Source of the DNA: an uncultured Myxococcales bacterium
Lineage (GTDB): Bacteria > Myxococcota_A > Polyangia > Polyangiales > Polyangiaceae
Reading direction: 5' to 3'
Assembly: GCA_937949945.1 (NCBI GenBank)
Contig: CALFEQ010000031.1
Location: 62,001-126,000, forward strand
DNA: 64,000 nt
This document shows positions 8,285 through 16,397 of this stretch, one piece after another. Every line of letters begins with the position of its first letter. Position 1 is the first letter of the stretch. The notes beneath the pieces are model-generated. The model worked only from the letters and a program-made list of their open reading frames with translations, did not search any database and was not told the origin of the DNA. Position numbers and translations under genes: made by a program.

Positions 8285-9910
8285 ATGCGCCCTCGATCGC
8301 TGGTCGCTCTCCTGCGGATCGCTCTGCCCGCGGTCGCATGCTCGGGCGCCCCTGCGCCCACGGGTCCGGCCGTCGACGCGTCGGGCTCCGATCCGTCCGG
8401 GGCGTCGGATCCGTCCTCGTCGTCGAGCCGGACGGACAGCGCCGGCATGCGTGCGCAAAGGAACGTCTGCGTCACGCTCGATTACGGTCACGAGCGGCCG
8501 AACAGCGACTACTTCCTCCAGTTCCCCGACGACGCAGCGGCCCTTTCGTACTCGAGGGACTTCCTCGCGGTGAGCGAGATGCCGAGGCCGCTGGAGGTCA
8601 CGCACGACGAGCGGCTCACGCGGATCCTCCGCCGCGTCTACGAGGGATTCCACACCGTGTTCCCTCGCGAGACCGAAGGGCTCGAGGAGCCGCCGCGCCT
8701 GGTGGTCGTCGAGGCGGACGGCGCGAACGCGTTCGCGGGCTTCGACGAGCGACCGAGCATCAACAAAGCCCCGTGGGTGTTCTGGGTGCACTACCCGGTG
8801 CTCACGGAGCCTCGTCCGGACGACGAGGTCGCCGGGCTCTTCTCCCACGAGCTGGCGCACCTCATCCTCCGCAACCTGCTCCCCGAGACGCGCGCGAAGA
8901 TCCGGACGCGCTACCACGTACCTGGCGGGCGCGAGCACGGCATCATCGGCGCCGCGGTCGTCGAGGATCCCGAGGTGGCCAGGCACGTCGAGGAGATCCG
9001 CGAGCTCGGCACGCTCGTCGGCCGTGACGTCGTTCTCGGTCCGTTGCCGCTCGCCGCGTTCGAGGACAGCAAGTACCAGTCGATGCTGACGACGCTCATG
9101 ACCGAGGAGCGCGCTCGCTCGACCGATCCATCGGCGTGCGACGCCGCGGAGAGCGGGCTTCGGCGCGTCCGCGCGCTCTATGAGCCGAACGTCTCCGTCC
9201 ACGATTTCATCCTCCGCCTCGGAGGGCCGCAGCGAGATCAGCTCGCGCGCTACGCGCGCAGCACCGCCGACTCGATGCGCAAGTGCCTCGGCCACGCGAC
9301 CATGTCGCTCTTCGAGCTGAAGGTGCGTGACCAGTTCTCGATGCTGCCTCCGGAGGAGGCGCGCCCGTACATCGAGCGCATGCTCGATCCGACGACGGAG
9401 GAGCACGCGACCGCCCGGGCGACGCTCATGACGACCGAGGTGGAGCGCGTGGTCGACGCCAAGAACGCGCCCACGATCGAGCGCTTCTTCGAGGTCGTGG
9501 AGACGCTGCACGCGCGGATCGCCGAGCTCGAGAGCGACCCGCGCTGGCCGATCGACGAGCTTCGCGTCTTCGACATGGAAGAGGACGCCGACGACGCCGC
9601 CGTGCGCGTCCTCAAGGCGATCGGCAGCGACCCGCTCAGCAACGCCCGCTTCTTCGTGAACCTCATGCCCGATCCGGACGCCTGCTTCCGCCTGGTCGCG
9701 AGCGGCCAGGTCCCGCCGTACGGGCGCTTCATCGATCCGCACAACGGGACGTGCTGGCGCTGGTTCCACAGCATCGAGTTCGCCAAGGCGCTCGATCGGT
9801 GCCCTGCGACGAACGCGGAGGCGACGCGCGCGGACACCGCGAGCTCCGCACGGGTGTCCCTCGCCGCCCCGTCACCCCCGCGCGCGAAAAGGCGCGGGCT
9901 CTTCCGCTGA
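8285..9910 (+). CDS. Lipoprotein with HExxH zinc-protease motif
   Basis: 541 aa. The N-terminus is a short lipoprotein signal (MRPRSLVALLRIALPAVAC), with C19 as the likely acylated residue, then a ~40-residue Ser/Gly/Asp-rich linker. HELAH at 188-192 (in LFSHELAHLIL) is the HExxH zinc signature of gluzincin/metzincin-type peptidases. A third ligand is not certain; Glu residues in the following VEEIRELG segment are candidates. The C-terminal ~250 residues are not recognised. It likely sits in the outer membrane or periplasm as a protease or an inactive relative. It converges on the DsbA-like gene, with a strong hairpin between them. Confidence 0.65.
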   Translation: MRPRSLVALLRIALPAVACSGAPAPTGPAVDASGSDPSGASDPSSSSSRTDSAGMRAQRNVCVTLDYGHERPNSDYFLQFPDDAAALSYSRDFLAVSEMPRPLEVTHDERLTRILRRVYEGFHTVFPRETEGLEEPPRLVVVEADGANAFAGFDERPSINKAPWVFWVHYPVLTEPRPDDEVAGLFSHELAHLILRNLLPETRAKIRTRYHVPGGREHGIIGAAVVEDPEVARHVEEIRELGTLVGRDVVLGPLPLAAFEDSKYQSMLTTLMTEERARSTDPSACDAAESGLRRVRALYEPNVSVHDFILRLGGPQRDQLARYARSTADSMRKCLGHATMSLFELKVRDQFSMLPPEEARPYIERMLDPTTEEHATARATLMTTEVERVVDAKNAPTIERFFEVVETLHARIAELESDPRWPIDELRVFDMEEDADDAAVRVLKAIGSDPLSNARFFVNLMPDPDACFRLVASGQVPPYGRFIDPHNGTCWRWFHSIEFAKALDRCPATNAEATRADTASSARVSLAAPSPPRAKRRGLFR

Positions 9911-9930
9911 GCCCGGTCGTCGTTCTCCCG

Positions 9931-9973
9931 AAAAAGAGGGAGGCCCTCGCCACGTCGCCGTGGGAGGGCCTCC
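9931..9973 (-). terminator. Intrinsic terminator of the triple-DsbA gene
   Basis: Arms GGAGGCCCTC (9939-9948) and GAGGGCCTCC (9964-9973) form a perfect 10-bp stem with a 15-nt loop. Read on the minus strand, the stem is followed by a T-run (the A5 at 9931-9935). It lies 27 nt beyond the minus-strand stop and between convergent genes, so it may also stop plus-strand transcripts. Confidence 0.7.
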
Positions 9974-10000
9974 ATCCGTGCCGATCGAGCGTCCGACGGA

Positions 10001-12001
10001 CTACTTCGCTTCGGCGAGCGCGCGGTCGATGAGCTTCTTGAACTTCGTGTACGGCTGCGCGCCGCTGACGTAGTAGCCGTTGATGAGGAACGCCGGCGTG
10101 CCGGTGATGCCGATGTCGGTACCGGCCTTGTCGTCGGCGTCGACCGCGGCCTTGTGGACGCGGCCGTCGAGAGCGGCCTTGAACTTGTCCATGTCGAGGC
10201 CGATCTCCTTGGCGTAGTTCTCGAGGTCCTCGCGCTTCAGCTTCTGCTGGTTCTGGAACAGCTTGTCATGCATCTTCCAGAACCCGTCGGGGCCCTTCTG
10301 CTTGAGAGCCTCGCGCGCGGCCTCCGCGGCGAGCGGCGCGTCGGGGTGCATCGGGAGCGGCTTGTCGCGCCAGACGAACTTCACCTTGTCGCCGTAGTTC
10401 TTCATGATCTCGGCGATCGTGCCCTCGACGCGGTTGCAGTACGGGCACTGGAAGTCGCTCCACTCCTGGATGACGACCTTCGCGTTCGCGTTGCCCTTGT
10501 AAGGAGCGCCGGCGGGGACGGGCGGAGCCTGCTTCTTCTCCGGCTCCGGAGCGCCCTTGGCGTCCTTCATCAGGTACTCGTAGTAGTCCTTCGCCGCGAC
10601 CTTGCCCTTCAGATCCTCGAACTTCTTGATCTCCTCGTCGATGATCTTCTGGAACTTCTCGAAGGGCTGCGCGCCGACGAGACGACGGCCGTTGATGAAG
10701 AAGTGCGGAGTGCCGGACGCCTGAACGTCGTCCGCGAGCTCCATGTCGGCGTCGATCTCCTTCTTGTACTTCTTCTCCTTGATCGCCGCCTTCACCTTCT
10801 CGACGTTCAGGCCGAGATCGGCGGCGATCTTCTCGAGATCGGCGTCCTCGAGCTTCGGCTGGCTCTCGAACAGCTTGTCGTGCGCGTCCCAGAAGCCCTT
10901 CTCGCCCTTCTGCGCGCGAGCCTCGAGGGCCAGCTCCGCCGCGGGCTCCGCGCGCGGGTGGAACGGCAGCGGCTCGTGCTTCCAGACGATACGGACCTTG
11001 TCACCGTAGGTGTCGCGGACCTTCTTCAGCGTGTCCTCGACGCGCTTGCAGTACGGGCACTGGAAGTCGGAAAACTCGACGATCGTGACGATCGCGTCGG
11101 GCTTGCCGAGCTGAGGCGACTTGCCGACCGGCACCTTCCAGACGGTCTTGTCGTCCTCCCTCTCCTCGTCGTCGTCCCTCTTCGAAGGAGCCTTGTAGTT
11201 CTCCTTCGACATCTCGACGTAGATCTTGTCCTTCGGCGTTCCGGCCGCGATCTTGGCCTGCGCCTTGGCGAGCTCCTTGTCGATGACCTCCTTGAACTTG
11301 TCGAACGGCTGCGCGCCCGACAGCTCGACGCCGTTGATGCGGAACGCAGGGGTGCCGTTCGCGCCGACGCGGTTGGCGAGCGCCTGATCCTCCTCGACCT
11401 TCTTGGCGGCCTTCTTCGTCGCGAGCTCCGCCTTGAACTTCGCGGGATCGATACCGACCTGCTGCGCCCAACGCTCGAACGCGTCGGGGCCGAGCTCCTT
11501 CTGGTTCTTGAAGGCGAGGTCGTGGAACTTCCAGAACGCGTCGTTGCCCTTGAGCATGAACACGGTCTGCGCGGCCTCGGCGGCCGGCTTCGCCTTCGCG
11601 TGGAAGCTCAGCGGCTGGTTCTTCCAGATGATGCGGACCTTGTCCGGGCCGTACGTCGACTTGACCTGGTCGAGCGTCGACTCGACGCGCGCGCAGAACG
11701 GGCACTCGAAGTCGGAGAAGATGACGATGGTGACGGGGGCGTCACGCTTGCCCCACATCGGATCTTCGCTCGACACGGGGATCGGCGAGTCCTTGTCGCT
11801 CCACGCCGGACCGTGGACGCCGCTCTCGGCGGTGATCCCCGCCGTCTTCAAGCGGTGGCTGTCGTAGCCCCACATGACCGCTGCGCCGGCAAGGAAGCAG
11901 AGGATGAACCCGATGATCGCCACCCCGGTGCTCATCCCGCCCGCCTCGGGCGGAGGACGCACGTCGGCCGCGTGGCTCTTGTGCTCTTTGTCTTTCGCCA
12001 T
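10001..12001 (-). CDS. Membrane-anchored protein with three tandem DsbA-like thioredoxin domains
   Basis: 666 aa. A short polar N-terminus precedes one membrane helix (~25-47, VAIIGFILCFLAGAAVMWGY), so the rest is probably periplasmic. Three copies of a DsbA/thioredoxin_4-type unit (~190-200 aa each) follow. Each has a CxxC in the same context: FECPFC, FQCPYC, FQCPYC. Each also has a cis-Pro segment (GTPAFRING, GTPHFFING, GTPAFLING) and an ending like GAQPFDKFKEVID. Charged Lys/Glu-rich linkers join them. Single-domain relatives introduce or shuffle disulfides or chaperone secreted proteins; three in one chain is unusual. The minus-strand start has a purine-rich GGAAAAAGG upstream. No DsbB-like partner is adjacent; a DsbD-like gene lies at 39.5 kb. 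Confidence 0.85.
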   Translation of the reverse strand: MAKDKEHKSHAADVRPPPEAGGMSTGVAIIGFILCFLAGAAVMWGYDSHRLKTAGITAESGVHGPAWSDKDSPIPVSSEDPMWGKRDAPVTIVIFSDFECPFCARVESTLDQVKSTYGPDKVRIIWKNQPLSFHAKAKPAAEAAQTVFMLKGNDAFWKFHDLAFKNQKELGPDAFERWAQQVGIDPAKFKAELATKKAAKKVEEDQALANRVGANGTPAFRINGVELSGAQPFDKFKEVIDKELAKAQAKIAAGTPKDKIYVEMSKENYKAPSKRDDDEEREDDKTVWKVPVGKSPQLGKPDAIVTIVEFSDFQCPYCKRVEDTLKKVRDTYGDKVRIVWKHEPLPFHPRAEPAAELALEARAQKGEKGFWDAHDKLFESQPKLEDADLEKIAADLGLNVEKVKAAIKEKKYKKEIDADMELADDVQASGTPHFFINGRRLVGAQPFEKFQKIIDEEIKKFEDLKGKVAAKDYYEYLMKDAKGAPEPEKKQAPPVPAGAPYKGNANAKVVIQEWSDFQCPYCNRVEGTIAEIMKNYGDKVKFVWRDKPLPMHPDAPLAAEAAREALKQKGPDGFWKMHDKLFQNQQKLKREDLENYAKEIGLDMDKFKAALDGRVHKAAVDADDKAGTDIGITGTPAFLINGYYVSGAQPYTKFKKLIDRALAEAK

Positions 12002-12261
12002 TGCCTTTTTCCTATCGATACGGATGAAGCCAGCGCGGCGCCGTCGGATCGAGACGGACCGTCATCGCTTCGCGAGACGCGCGCGCAACCCATGAAGTCG
12101 CAGCACGCCGTACGGCTTGCCGTCGGGGCTCGTTTCTTCGCGAAGGTCCGACGATCTTCGATGGGATTCGTCGCGAGCCGCGAGAAGAGAACGCCCCAGC
12201 ACGCGGACGCGACCATCCGTGTGGGTCGCGACCACGCACGCAGCGAGACGCACGACGCGCG

Positions 12262-12654
12262 TCAGATCCGAGGCGGTCGATCGAGCGGCACGCGCACTCC
12301 GGGCGGAGGTCGGCCGCACGTGGTCAGGTCGACCGGGAGCCGCTCCTGGAAGAAGAGGCTCGGGAGGGTTTGCGTCGCCGGCGTCGTCGGCTCCTGCGAG
12401 AACGACACGTCGATGACGAGCCGATGGCCCGGAACCACGTTCCGCGTCTCGAGCGGGTTCACTTCGACGCAGTCGGCCGGGATGTCGAGCGACAGCTCGG
12501 GATCCTGGATCTGCGGATGCGGAGCGAAGCCAATCGCTCCGCGAGGGTCGCAGACCGGCGCGCGGCGCGGGACGGCGCCTGCAGGCGACACGACCAGCCA
12601 CACGACCAGGACGGTCGCGGCGGCCAAGAGCGCTCGCAGGACCTTGCGCGGCAC
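12262..12654 (-). CDS. Hypothetical secreted or membrane-anchored protein
   Basis: 130 aa if started at the GTG giving VPRKVLRALLAAATVL; the frame stays open upstream but that leader is Arg/Gly-rich and unlikely. A hydrophobic segment (~5-25) acts as signal or anchor and is followed by AVPRRAPVCDPRG. The mature part has three Cys (in APVCDP, ADCVEV and LTTCGR) and beta-rich segments such as HRLVIDVSF. No family recognised. It is downstream of the PAP2 gene on the same strand, 136 nt away, so the two might be co-transcribed. Confidence 0.5.
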   Translation of the reverse strand: MPRKVLRALLAAATVLVVWLVVSPAGAVPRRAPVCDPRGAIGFAPHPQIQDPELSLDIPADCVEVNPLETRNVVPGHRLVIDVSFSQEPTTPATQTLPSLFFQERLPVDLTTCGRPPPGVRVPLDRPPRI

Positions 12655-12790
12655 GGCGCGTAGTCTGGCCTCAATTCGCCCGTCGACGCAAGCACAGCCG
12701 CCCCGGCCGGCCGGCCGGCGCCCTTCGGCAGCGCTTTTCTCCACCATCTCGCGACCCGCCGCGGTCTGCGGAAGGCCTGCGTCCCTCGAT

Positions 12791-13342
12791 CTATGTCGGA
12801 GTCGTGCGCCGGAAGTGGACGTATGCCCCGGCTGCCGCGATCGCCGAGCCGACGAGCGCACCGCCGAGGACGTCCCCCGGGAAGTGCACCCCGAGAGCGA
12901 CGCGGGACAAGCCGACGCCGACGGCGAGCAACGTGAGGACGATCGCGCCGAGCGTGCGCAACGTGCGCTCGCTGGCCGACGCGTCGTGCGAGACCGTCTT
13001 CGAGAGAACGACGGAGAGGAAGACGGCGAACGCGAAGCTGCCTGCCGCATGCCCGCTCGGGAACGAGTAGTCCGTCGGCGGATCGAAGGCCCGCACGTCG
13101 GCGAGCACGCTGTACGGACGCGCTCGAGCGAACAGCCGCTTGAGCACGAACACGACGCCCGCCGTGCTCGCGAGCACGACCGCCAGCGTCACGGCGAGCC
13201 TGCGCGTCCGCCGAACCGCGAAGAGCGGCACCACCGCCAGCCCTCCCCATCCCCCGACGAGACTGAGCACCGCCATGGGGCCGAGCCAGCCCGAGAGGGC
13301 GTGGTGGAGGGAGAGGAAGAGAAGGACGTCGAGGTCTTGCAT
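12791..13342 (-). CDS. PAP2-family membrane phosphatase
   Basis: 183 aa from the ATG of MQDLDVLLFLSLHHAL. The three PAP2 signature motifs are intact: K-x6-RP (KRLFARARP), PSGH (SFPSGHAA) and SR-x5-H-x3-D (SRVALGVHFPGD). About five membrane helices surround them, with the active site expected on the periplasmic face. Members dephosphorylate undecaprenyl pyrophosphate, phosphatidic acid or phosphatidylglycerol phosphate; the substrate here cannot be decided. The upstream side is shared with divergent tyrA. Confidence 0.85.
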   Translation of the reverse strand: MQDLDVLLFLSLHHALSGWLGPMAVLSLVGGWGGLAVVPLFAVRRTRRLAVTLAVVLASTAGVVFVLKRLFARARPYSVLADVRAFDPPTDYSFPSGHAAGSFAFAVFLSVVLSKTVSHDASASERTLRTLGAIVLTLLAVGVGLSRVALGVHFPGDVLGGALVGSAIAAAGAYVHFRRTTPT

Positions 13343-13612
13343 TGGCCCGGTCAGGCTTCCGGAGGGAGAGTCCTCAGGCTCAGCGATCCAAACCCGAACG
13401 GCCTGGTGACGTCGAGCGCTCCCGACCGAGCGGAGCGCGCTCGATCCCTTCCCTGGAGCCAAGCGCAAGCGTCTTGCAAAGCGCGAATGAGGTTCGGTCT
13501 CGAGAACTGGACTGCGCGAGGAGGCAATGGCCGTCCGCTTTCGCAGATGGGTCGTAGGCGAAAGCGCCGAGGCCTCGCAGTTCGAGAATTGGGCCTGCGG
13601 CGCGCAACCCCT

Positions 13613-13626
13613 GAGGACCGAGGACT
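13613..13626 (+). repeat. Two-unit GAGGACY heptamer array
   Basis: GAGGACC then GAGGACT, exactly 7 bp apart, preceded by CCCCT. Short member of the heptamer family described at 26.2 and 33.2 kb. Confidence 0.55.
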
Positions 13627-13651
13627 CCCTTTCCTTGTCCCTGGGAGCGCG

Positions 13652-13657
13652 TAGAGT
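13652..13657 (+). promoter_or_regulatory. -10-like hexamer before tyrA
   Basis: TAGAGT ends 8 nt before the ATG at 13666 and no Shine-Dalgarno lies between. This fits a leaderless transcript. The -35 is unclear (TTTCCT 16 nt upstream at best). Confidence 0.35.
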
Positions 13658-13665
13658 GCGAGCCG

Positions 13666-14799
13666 ATGTCAGAAGCTCCGAGGAGAGATCTCGCGACGTT
13701 GCGTGCCGAGCTCGCCAAGAAGGACACCGAGCTCGTGCGACTGCTCGCCGAGCGGATGAGCCTCATTCGTGAGGTCGCGCAGTACAAGGCCGAGAACGGG
13801 CTGCCCTCGTTCGATCGCGAGCGCGAGGGGGAGCTCTTGGACGTGCTCCTCGCGAAGGCGACGGAGGTCGGGCTTCCGCACGAGGTCGTGCGCGACGTCT
13901 TCGCGTCGCTCCTCGCCGCATCGCGCCTCGATCAGCGGCGGTTCCTCCAGACGCGCGCCGAGAAATTCTCGATCGGCGTCATCGGCGGCACGCAGGGAAT
14001 GGGCGCCTTCGTCGCCCGGGTCTTCCAGAACGCCGGCTTCCCGGTGGAGACGACCGGCCTCGAGGGCGGGCGCCCGAACGAGGAGGTGGCAGCGTCGAAC
14101 GACCTCGTGGTGCTCGCCGTCCCCATCTCCGTCACCGTCGATGTCGCTCGCCAGGTGGGGCCGCACGTCCGTCCGGGCGCCTGCCTCATGGACATCACCT
14201 CCGTGAAGCGACAGCCCCTCGCCGCCATGCTCGAGAGCACGCGCGAGGACGTCGAGGTCGTCGGAACCCACCCGATGTTCGGACCGCACGGCGTCGACTT
14301 CGATCGACAGAAGGTGATCTTGTGCCGCGGCCGCGGCGACACGTGGTTCGCGCGCGTGAAGAAGCTCTACGAGACGTTCGGCGCGGAGACGATCGAGTCG
14401 ACCCCCGAGGAGCACGACGCCCAGATGGCGCTCATCCAGGTGCTCGTCCACGAGAAGACCATGGTCCTCGGGTCCGTGCTCGAGCGCCTCAAGGCCGATC
14501 TCGGCCGGAGCCTCCAGTTCGCGAGCCCGATCTACCGGACCGAGCTCGCGATGATCGGACGCATGTTCTCCCAGCGAGCCGAGCTGTACGCCGACATCCT
14601 GACGTCGAACGAAGACGCGCTTCGCCTCTCCCACGTCTTCGAGCAGGAGGCCGGACACTTCGCGCGCGCCGTCGCGATGAGCGACCGCGAGACCGTGGTG
14701 AAACGGTTCCGTCAGGTCGCCGAATACATGAAGGACTTCGCCGCCTGGGCGAAGAAGCAGTCGGACGCCATCCTCGACGAGCTCGTCCGGCGCGGCTGA
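13666..14799 (+). CDS. tyrA: Chorismate mutase / prephenate dehydrogenase (bifunctional T-protein)
   Basis: 377 aa, close to the E. coli TyrA length (373). The N-terminal ~90 residues are an AroQ-type chorismate mutase helix bundle (LAERMSLIREVAQYKAENG, and FDREREGELL with its usual E-x-x-R pattern). The rest is a prephenate dehydrogenase: a dinucleotide fold beginning IGVIGGTQGMGAFVARVF, the conserved THPMFGP active-site segment, and a helical C-terminal dimer domain. Together they convert chorismate to prephenate and then 4-hydroxyphenylpyruvate, the tyrosine branch. The CM-PDH order matches the enteric fusion. It converges on glutamate dehydrogenase with a strong hairpin between them. Confidence 0.93.
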   Translation: MSEAPRRDLATLRAELAKKDTELVRLLAERMSLIREVAQYKAENGLPSFDREREGELLDVLLAKATEVGLPHEVVRDVFASLLAASRLDQRRFLQTRAEKFSIGVIGGTQGMGAFVARVFQNAGFPVETTGLEGGRPNEEVAASNDLVVLAVPISVTVDVARQVGPHVRPGACLMDITSVKRQPLAAMLESTREDVEVVGTHPMFGPHGVDFDRQKVILCRGRGDTWFARVKKLYETFGAETIESTPEEHDAQMALIQVLVHEKTMVLGSVLERLKADLGRSLQFASPIYRTELAMIGRMFSQRAELYADILTSNEDALRLSHVFEQEAGHFARAVAMSDRETVVKRFRQVAEYMKDFAAWAKKQSDAILDELVRRG

Positions 14800-14823
14800 G
14801 CGCTTCCGAAGGAGGAAAACGAA

Positions 14824-14851
14824 GAGGCGGCCGGTGTCGTCCGGCCGCCTC
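14824..14851. terminator. Bidirectional hairpin between tyrA and gdhA
   Basis: Arms GAGGCGGCCGG (14824-14834) and CCGGCCGCCTC (14841-14851) form a perfect 11-bp stem with a 6-nt loop. It lies 25 nt after the tyrA stop and 39 nt before the minus-strand gdh stop. A short A-rich run (GGAAAACGAA) sits on the minus-strand exit side. It probably serves both genes. Confidence 0.65.
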
Positions 14852-14889
14852 TCTCGTCTCCGCCGCTTCGATTCGGGCGCGCCTCGCGT

Positions 14890-16128
14890 TCAGTCGAGGC
14901 CGCGCTGATCCGTCGCCGCCTTCACGCGCTCGAGCGCGAGGGCGAACGCGGCGGTGCGCATCGAGCAGCCGAGGCGGCTCATCGTCGCGCGGATCGCCTT
15001 GTGCGCGGCGACCATGTGGCGCTCGAGCTCCTCGTTCACCTTCTCCTCCGTCCAGCGGTGCTGCTGGAGGTTCTGCACCCATTCGAAGTAACTGACGGTG
15101 ACGCCGCCGGCGTTCGCGAAGATGTCCGGGATGCAGACGATGCCTCGCTGATCGAGGACGTCGGCCCCGTCGAGCGTGCACGGACCATTGGCGCCCTCGA
15201 GGACGTACTTCGCCCGGATCTCCGCCGCGACGTTGGCGTTGATGACGTGACCGAGCGCCGCAGGGACGAGCACGTCGCAGTCGGCAGCGAGGACCTCCTC
15301 GTTCGTCACGGCCTTCGTGCCCGGGAACCCGACGACGCTGCCCGTCGCCTTGACGTGCTCGACGAGCTTCGGGATGTCGAGACCGTCGGCGGAGTACACG
15401 CCGCCCTTGACGTCGCTGACCGCGACGATCTTCGCGCCCTGCTCGTGTGCGAGCCGCGCGAACCAGCTCCCGACGTTGCCGAAGCCCTGCACGGCGAAGC
15501 GCGTGCCCGACACGCTCTTGCCGTCGTGCGCGAGCGCCTCGCGAATGGCGAAGAGGCACCCGCGTCCGGTCGCCGCCTCGCGCCCGAGCGAGCCGTGCAG
15601 CGAGACGGGCTTGCCCGTCACGACGCCCGGCGAGAAGCCGTGGTGCAGCGAGTACTGGTCGAAGAACCAGCCCATCACGCGCGCGTTCGTGTTCACGTCG
15701 GGCGCGGGGATGTCGACGCGTTCGCCGATGAAGTCGTGGATCTCGTCGACGAACTTGCGCGTCAGACGCTCGAGCTCGCGGTCGGAGAGCTTCGTCGGAT
15801 CGACCTGGATGCCGCCCTTCGCTCCGCCGAACGGGACGTCGACGACGGCGGTCTTCCACGTCATGAGGCTCGCGAGCGAGCGCACCTCGTCGATGTCGAC
15901 TTCGGGGTGATACCGCAGGCCGCCTTTGTACGGACCGCGCGAGTGGTCGTGCTGGACGCGATAGCCGATGAAGTTGCCGAGCGAGCCGTCATCCATGCGG
16001 ATCGTCAGCTCGACGCGCACCTCGCGGCGAGGCGTGAGGAGAAGCGTCTCGTAGGCGTGATCGATCTTCAGCGCGTCCATCGCGCGCTTCACGAACGTGT
16101 TCGTCGTCTCGTAGGCGTTCATGGCCAT
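14890..16128 (-). CDS. gdhA: Glutamate dehydrogenase (Glu/Leu/Phe/Val dehydrogenase family)
   Basis: 412 aa. The start is the ATG with AGAGGTGAG about 4 nt upstream; a second ATG two codons on is also possible. The length fits hexameric class I GDH of the ~415-aa subgroup. Conserved features: substrate-binding PYKGGLRYHP, catalytic-Lys region VDVPFGGAKGGI, PAPDVNT, and a Rossmann motif FAVQGFGNVGSW. It interconverts glutamate and 2-oxoglutarate plus ammonia. NAD versus NADP preference is not clear from sequence; the QGFGNVG glycine motif is common in NAD-type enzymes. The kbl gene is further downstream of its promoter region on the same strand but 269 nt away. Confidence 0.92.
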   Translation of the reverse strand: MAMNAYETTNTFVKRAMDALKIDHAYETLLLTPRREVRVELTIRMDDGSLGNFIGYRVQHDHSRGPYKGGLRYHPEVDIDEVRSLASLMTWKTAVVDVPFGGAKGGIQVDPTKLSDRELERLTRKFVDEIHDFIGERVDIPAPDVNTNARVMGWFFDQYSLHHGFSPGVVTGKPVSLHGSLGREAATGRGCLFAIREALAHDGKSVSGTRFAVQGFGNVGSWFARLAHEQGAKIVAVSDVKGGVYSADGLDIPKLVEHVKATGSVVGFPGTKAVTNEEVLAADCDVLVPAALGHVINANVAAEIRAKYVLEGANGPCTLDGADVLDQRGIVCIPDIFANAGGVTVSYFEWVQNLQQHRWTEEKVNEELERHMVAAHKAIRATMSRLGCSMRTAAFALALERVKAATDQRGLD

Positions 16129-16242
16129 CGGCTCACCTCTCGAGTCCAGGTCGCCACGCGGGCGACGTACACCGTTGCCCCCCCATCGCTCGGAATGGAG
16201 CATAAGGGCAACCCGGACCACGACGCTACCCTCGGGCAGGAG

Positions 16243-16263
16243 TCTCCGGACTCCAGCCTCCAG
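16243..16263 (+). repeat. Degenerate heptamer array
   Basis: TCTCCGG ACTCCAG CCTCCAG in exact 7-bp register. It is a diverged member of the GGCTCCR family, between kbl and gdhA. Confidence 0.5.
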
Positions 16264-16397
16264 CGTCGAAGCCTGAGGCGGCGGCGATCACGATGAAGCA
16301 GTGACGACGCTGCGGGCGGCAACGAAGTCGCGCCCCGCAGCGTCACATCGACCGTTCCAGACGACGGTTTCTGCGAAGTCCGGAACGAAGACGGGGA

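Larger units (their letters stand above)
13343..13665. other. Divergent intergenic region between the PAP2 gene and tyrA
   Basis: 323 nt. It carries a two-unit GAGGACY repeat and a -10-like TAGAGT (13652-13657) 8 nt before the tyrA ATG. A fragment TCCTCAGGCTCAG near 13370 resembles a decayed repeat unit. Nothing else stands out. Confidence 0.5.

Noticed and set aside
10154..13654. Very long plus-strand open frame over the triple DsbA gene and beyond
   Set aside because: It is the complement of the DsbA-like, 130-aa and PAP2 genes. Its protein is Leu/Arg/Asp/Val-rich without domains; long antisense frames are expected at this GC content.
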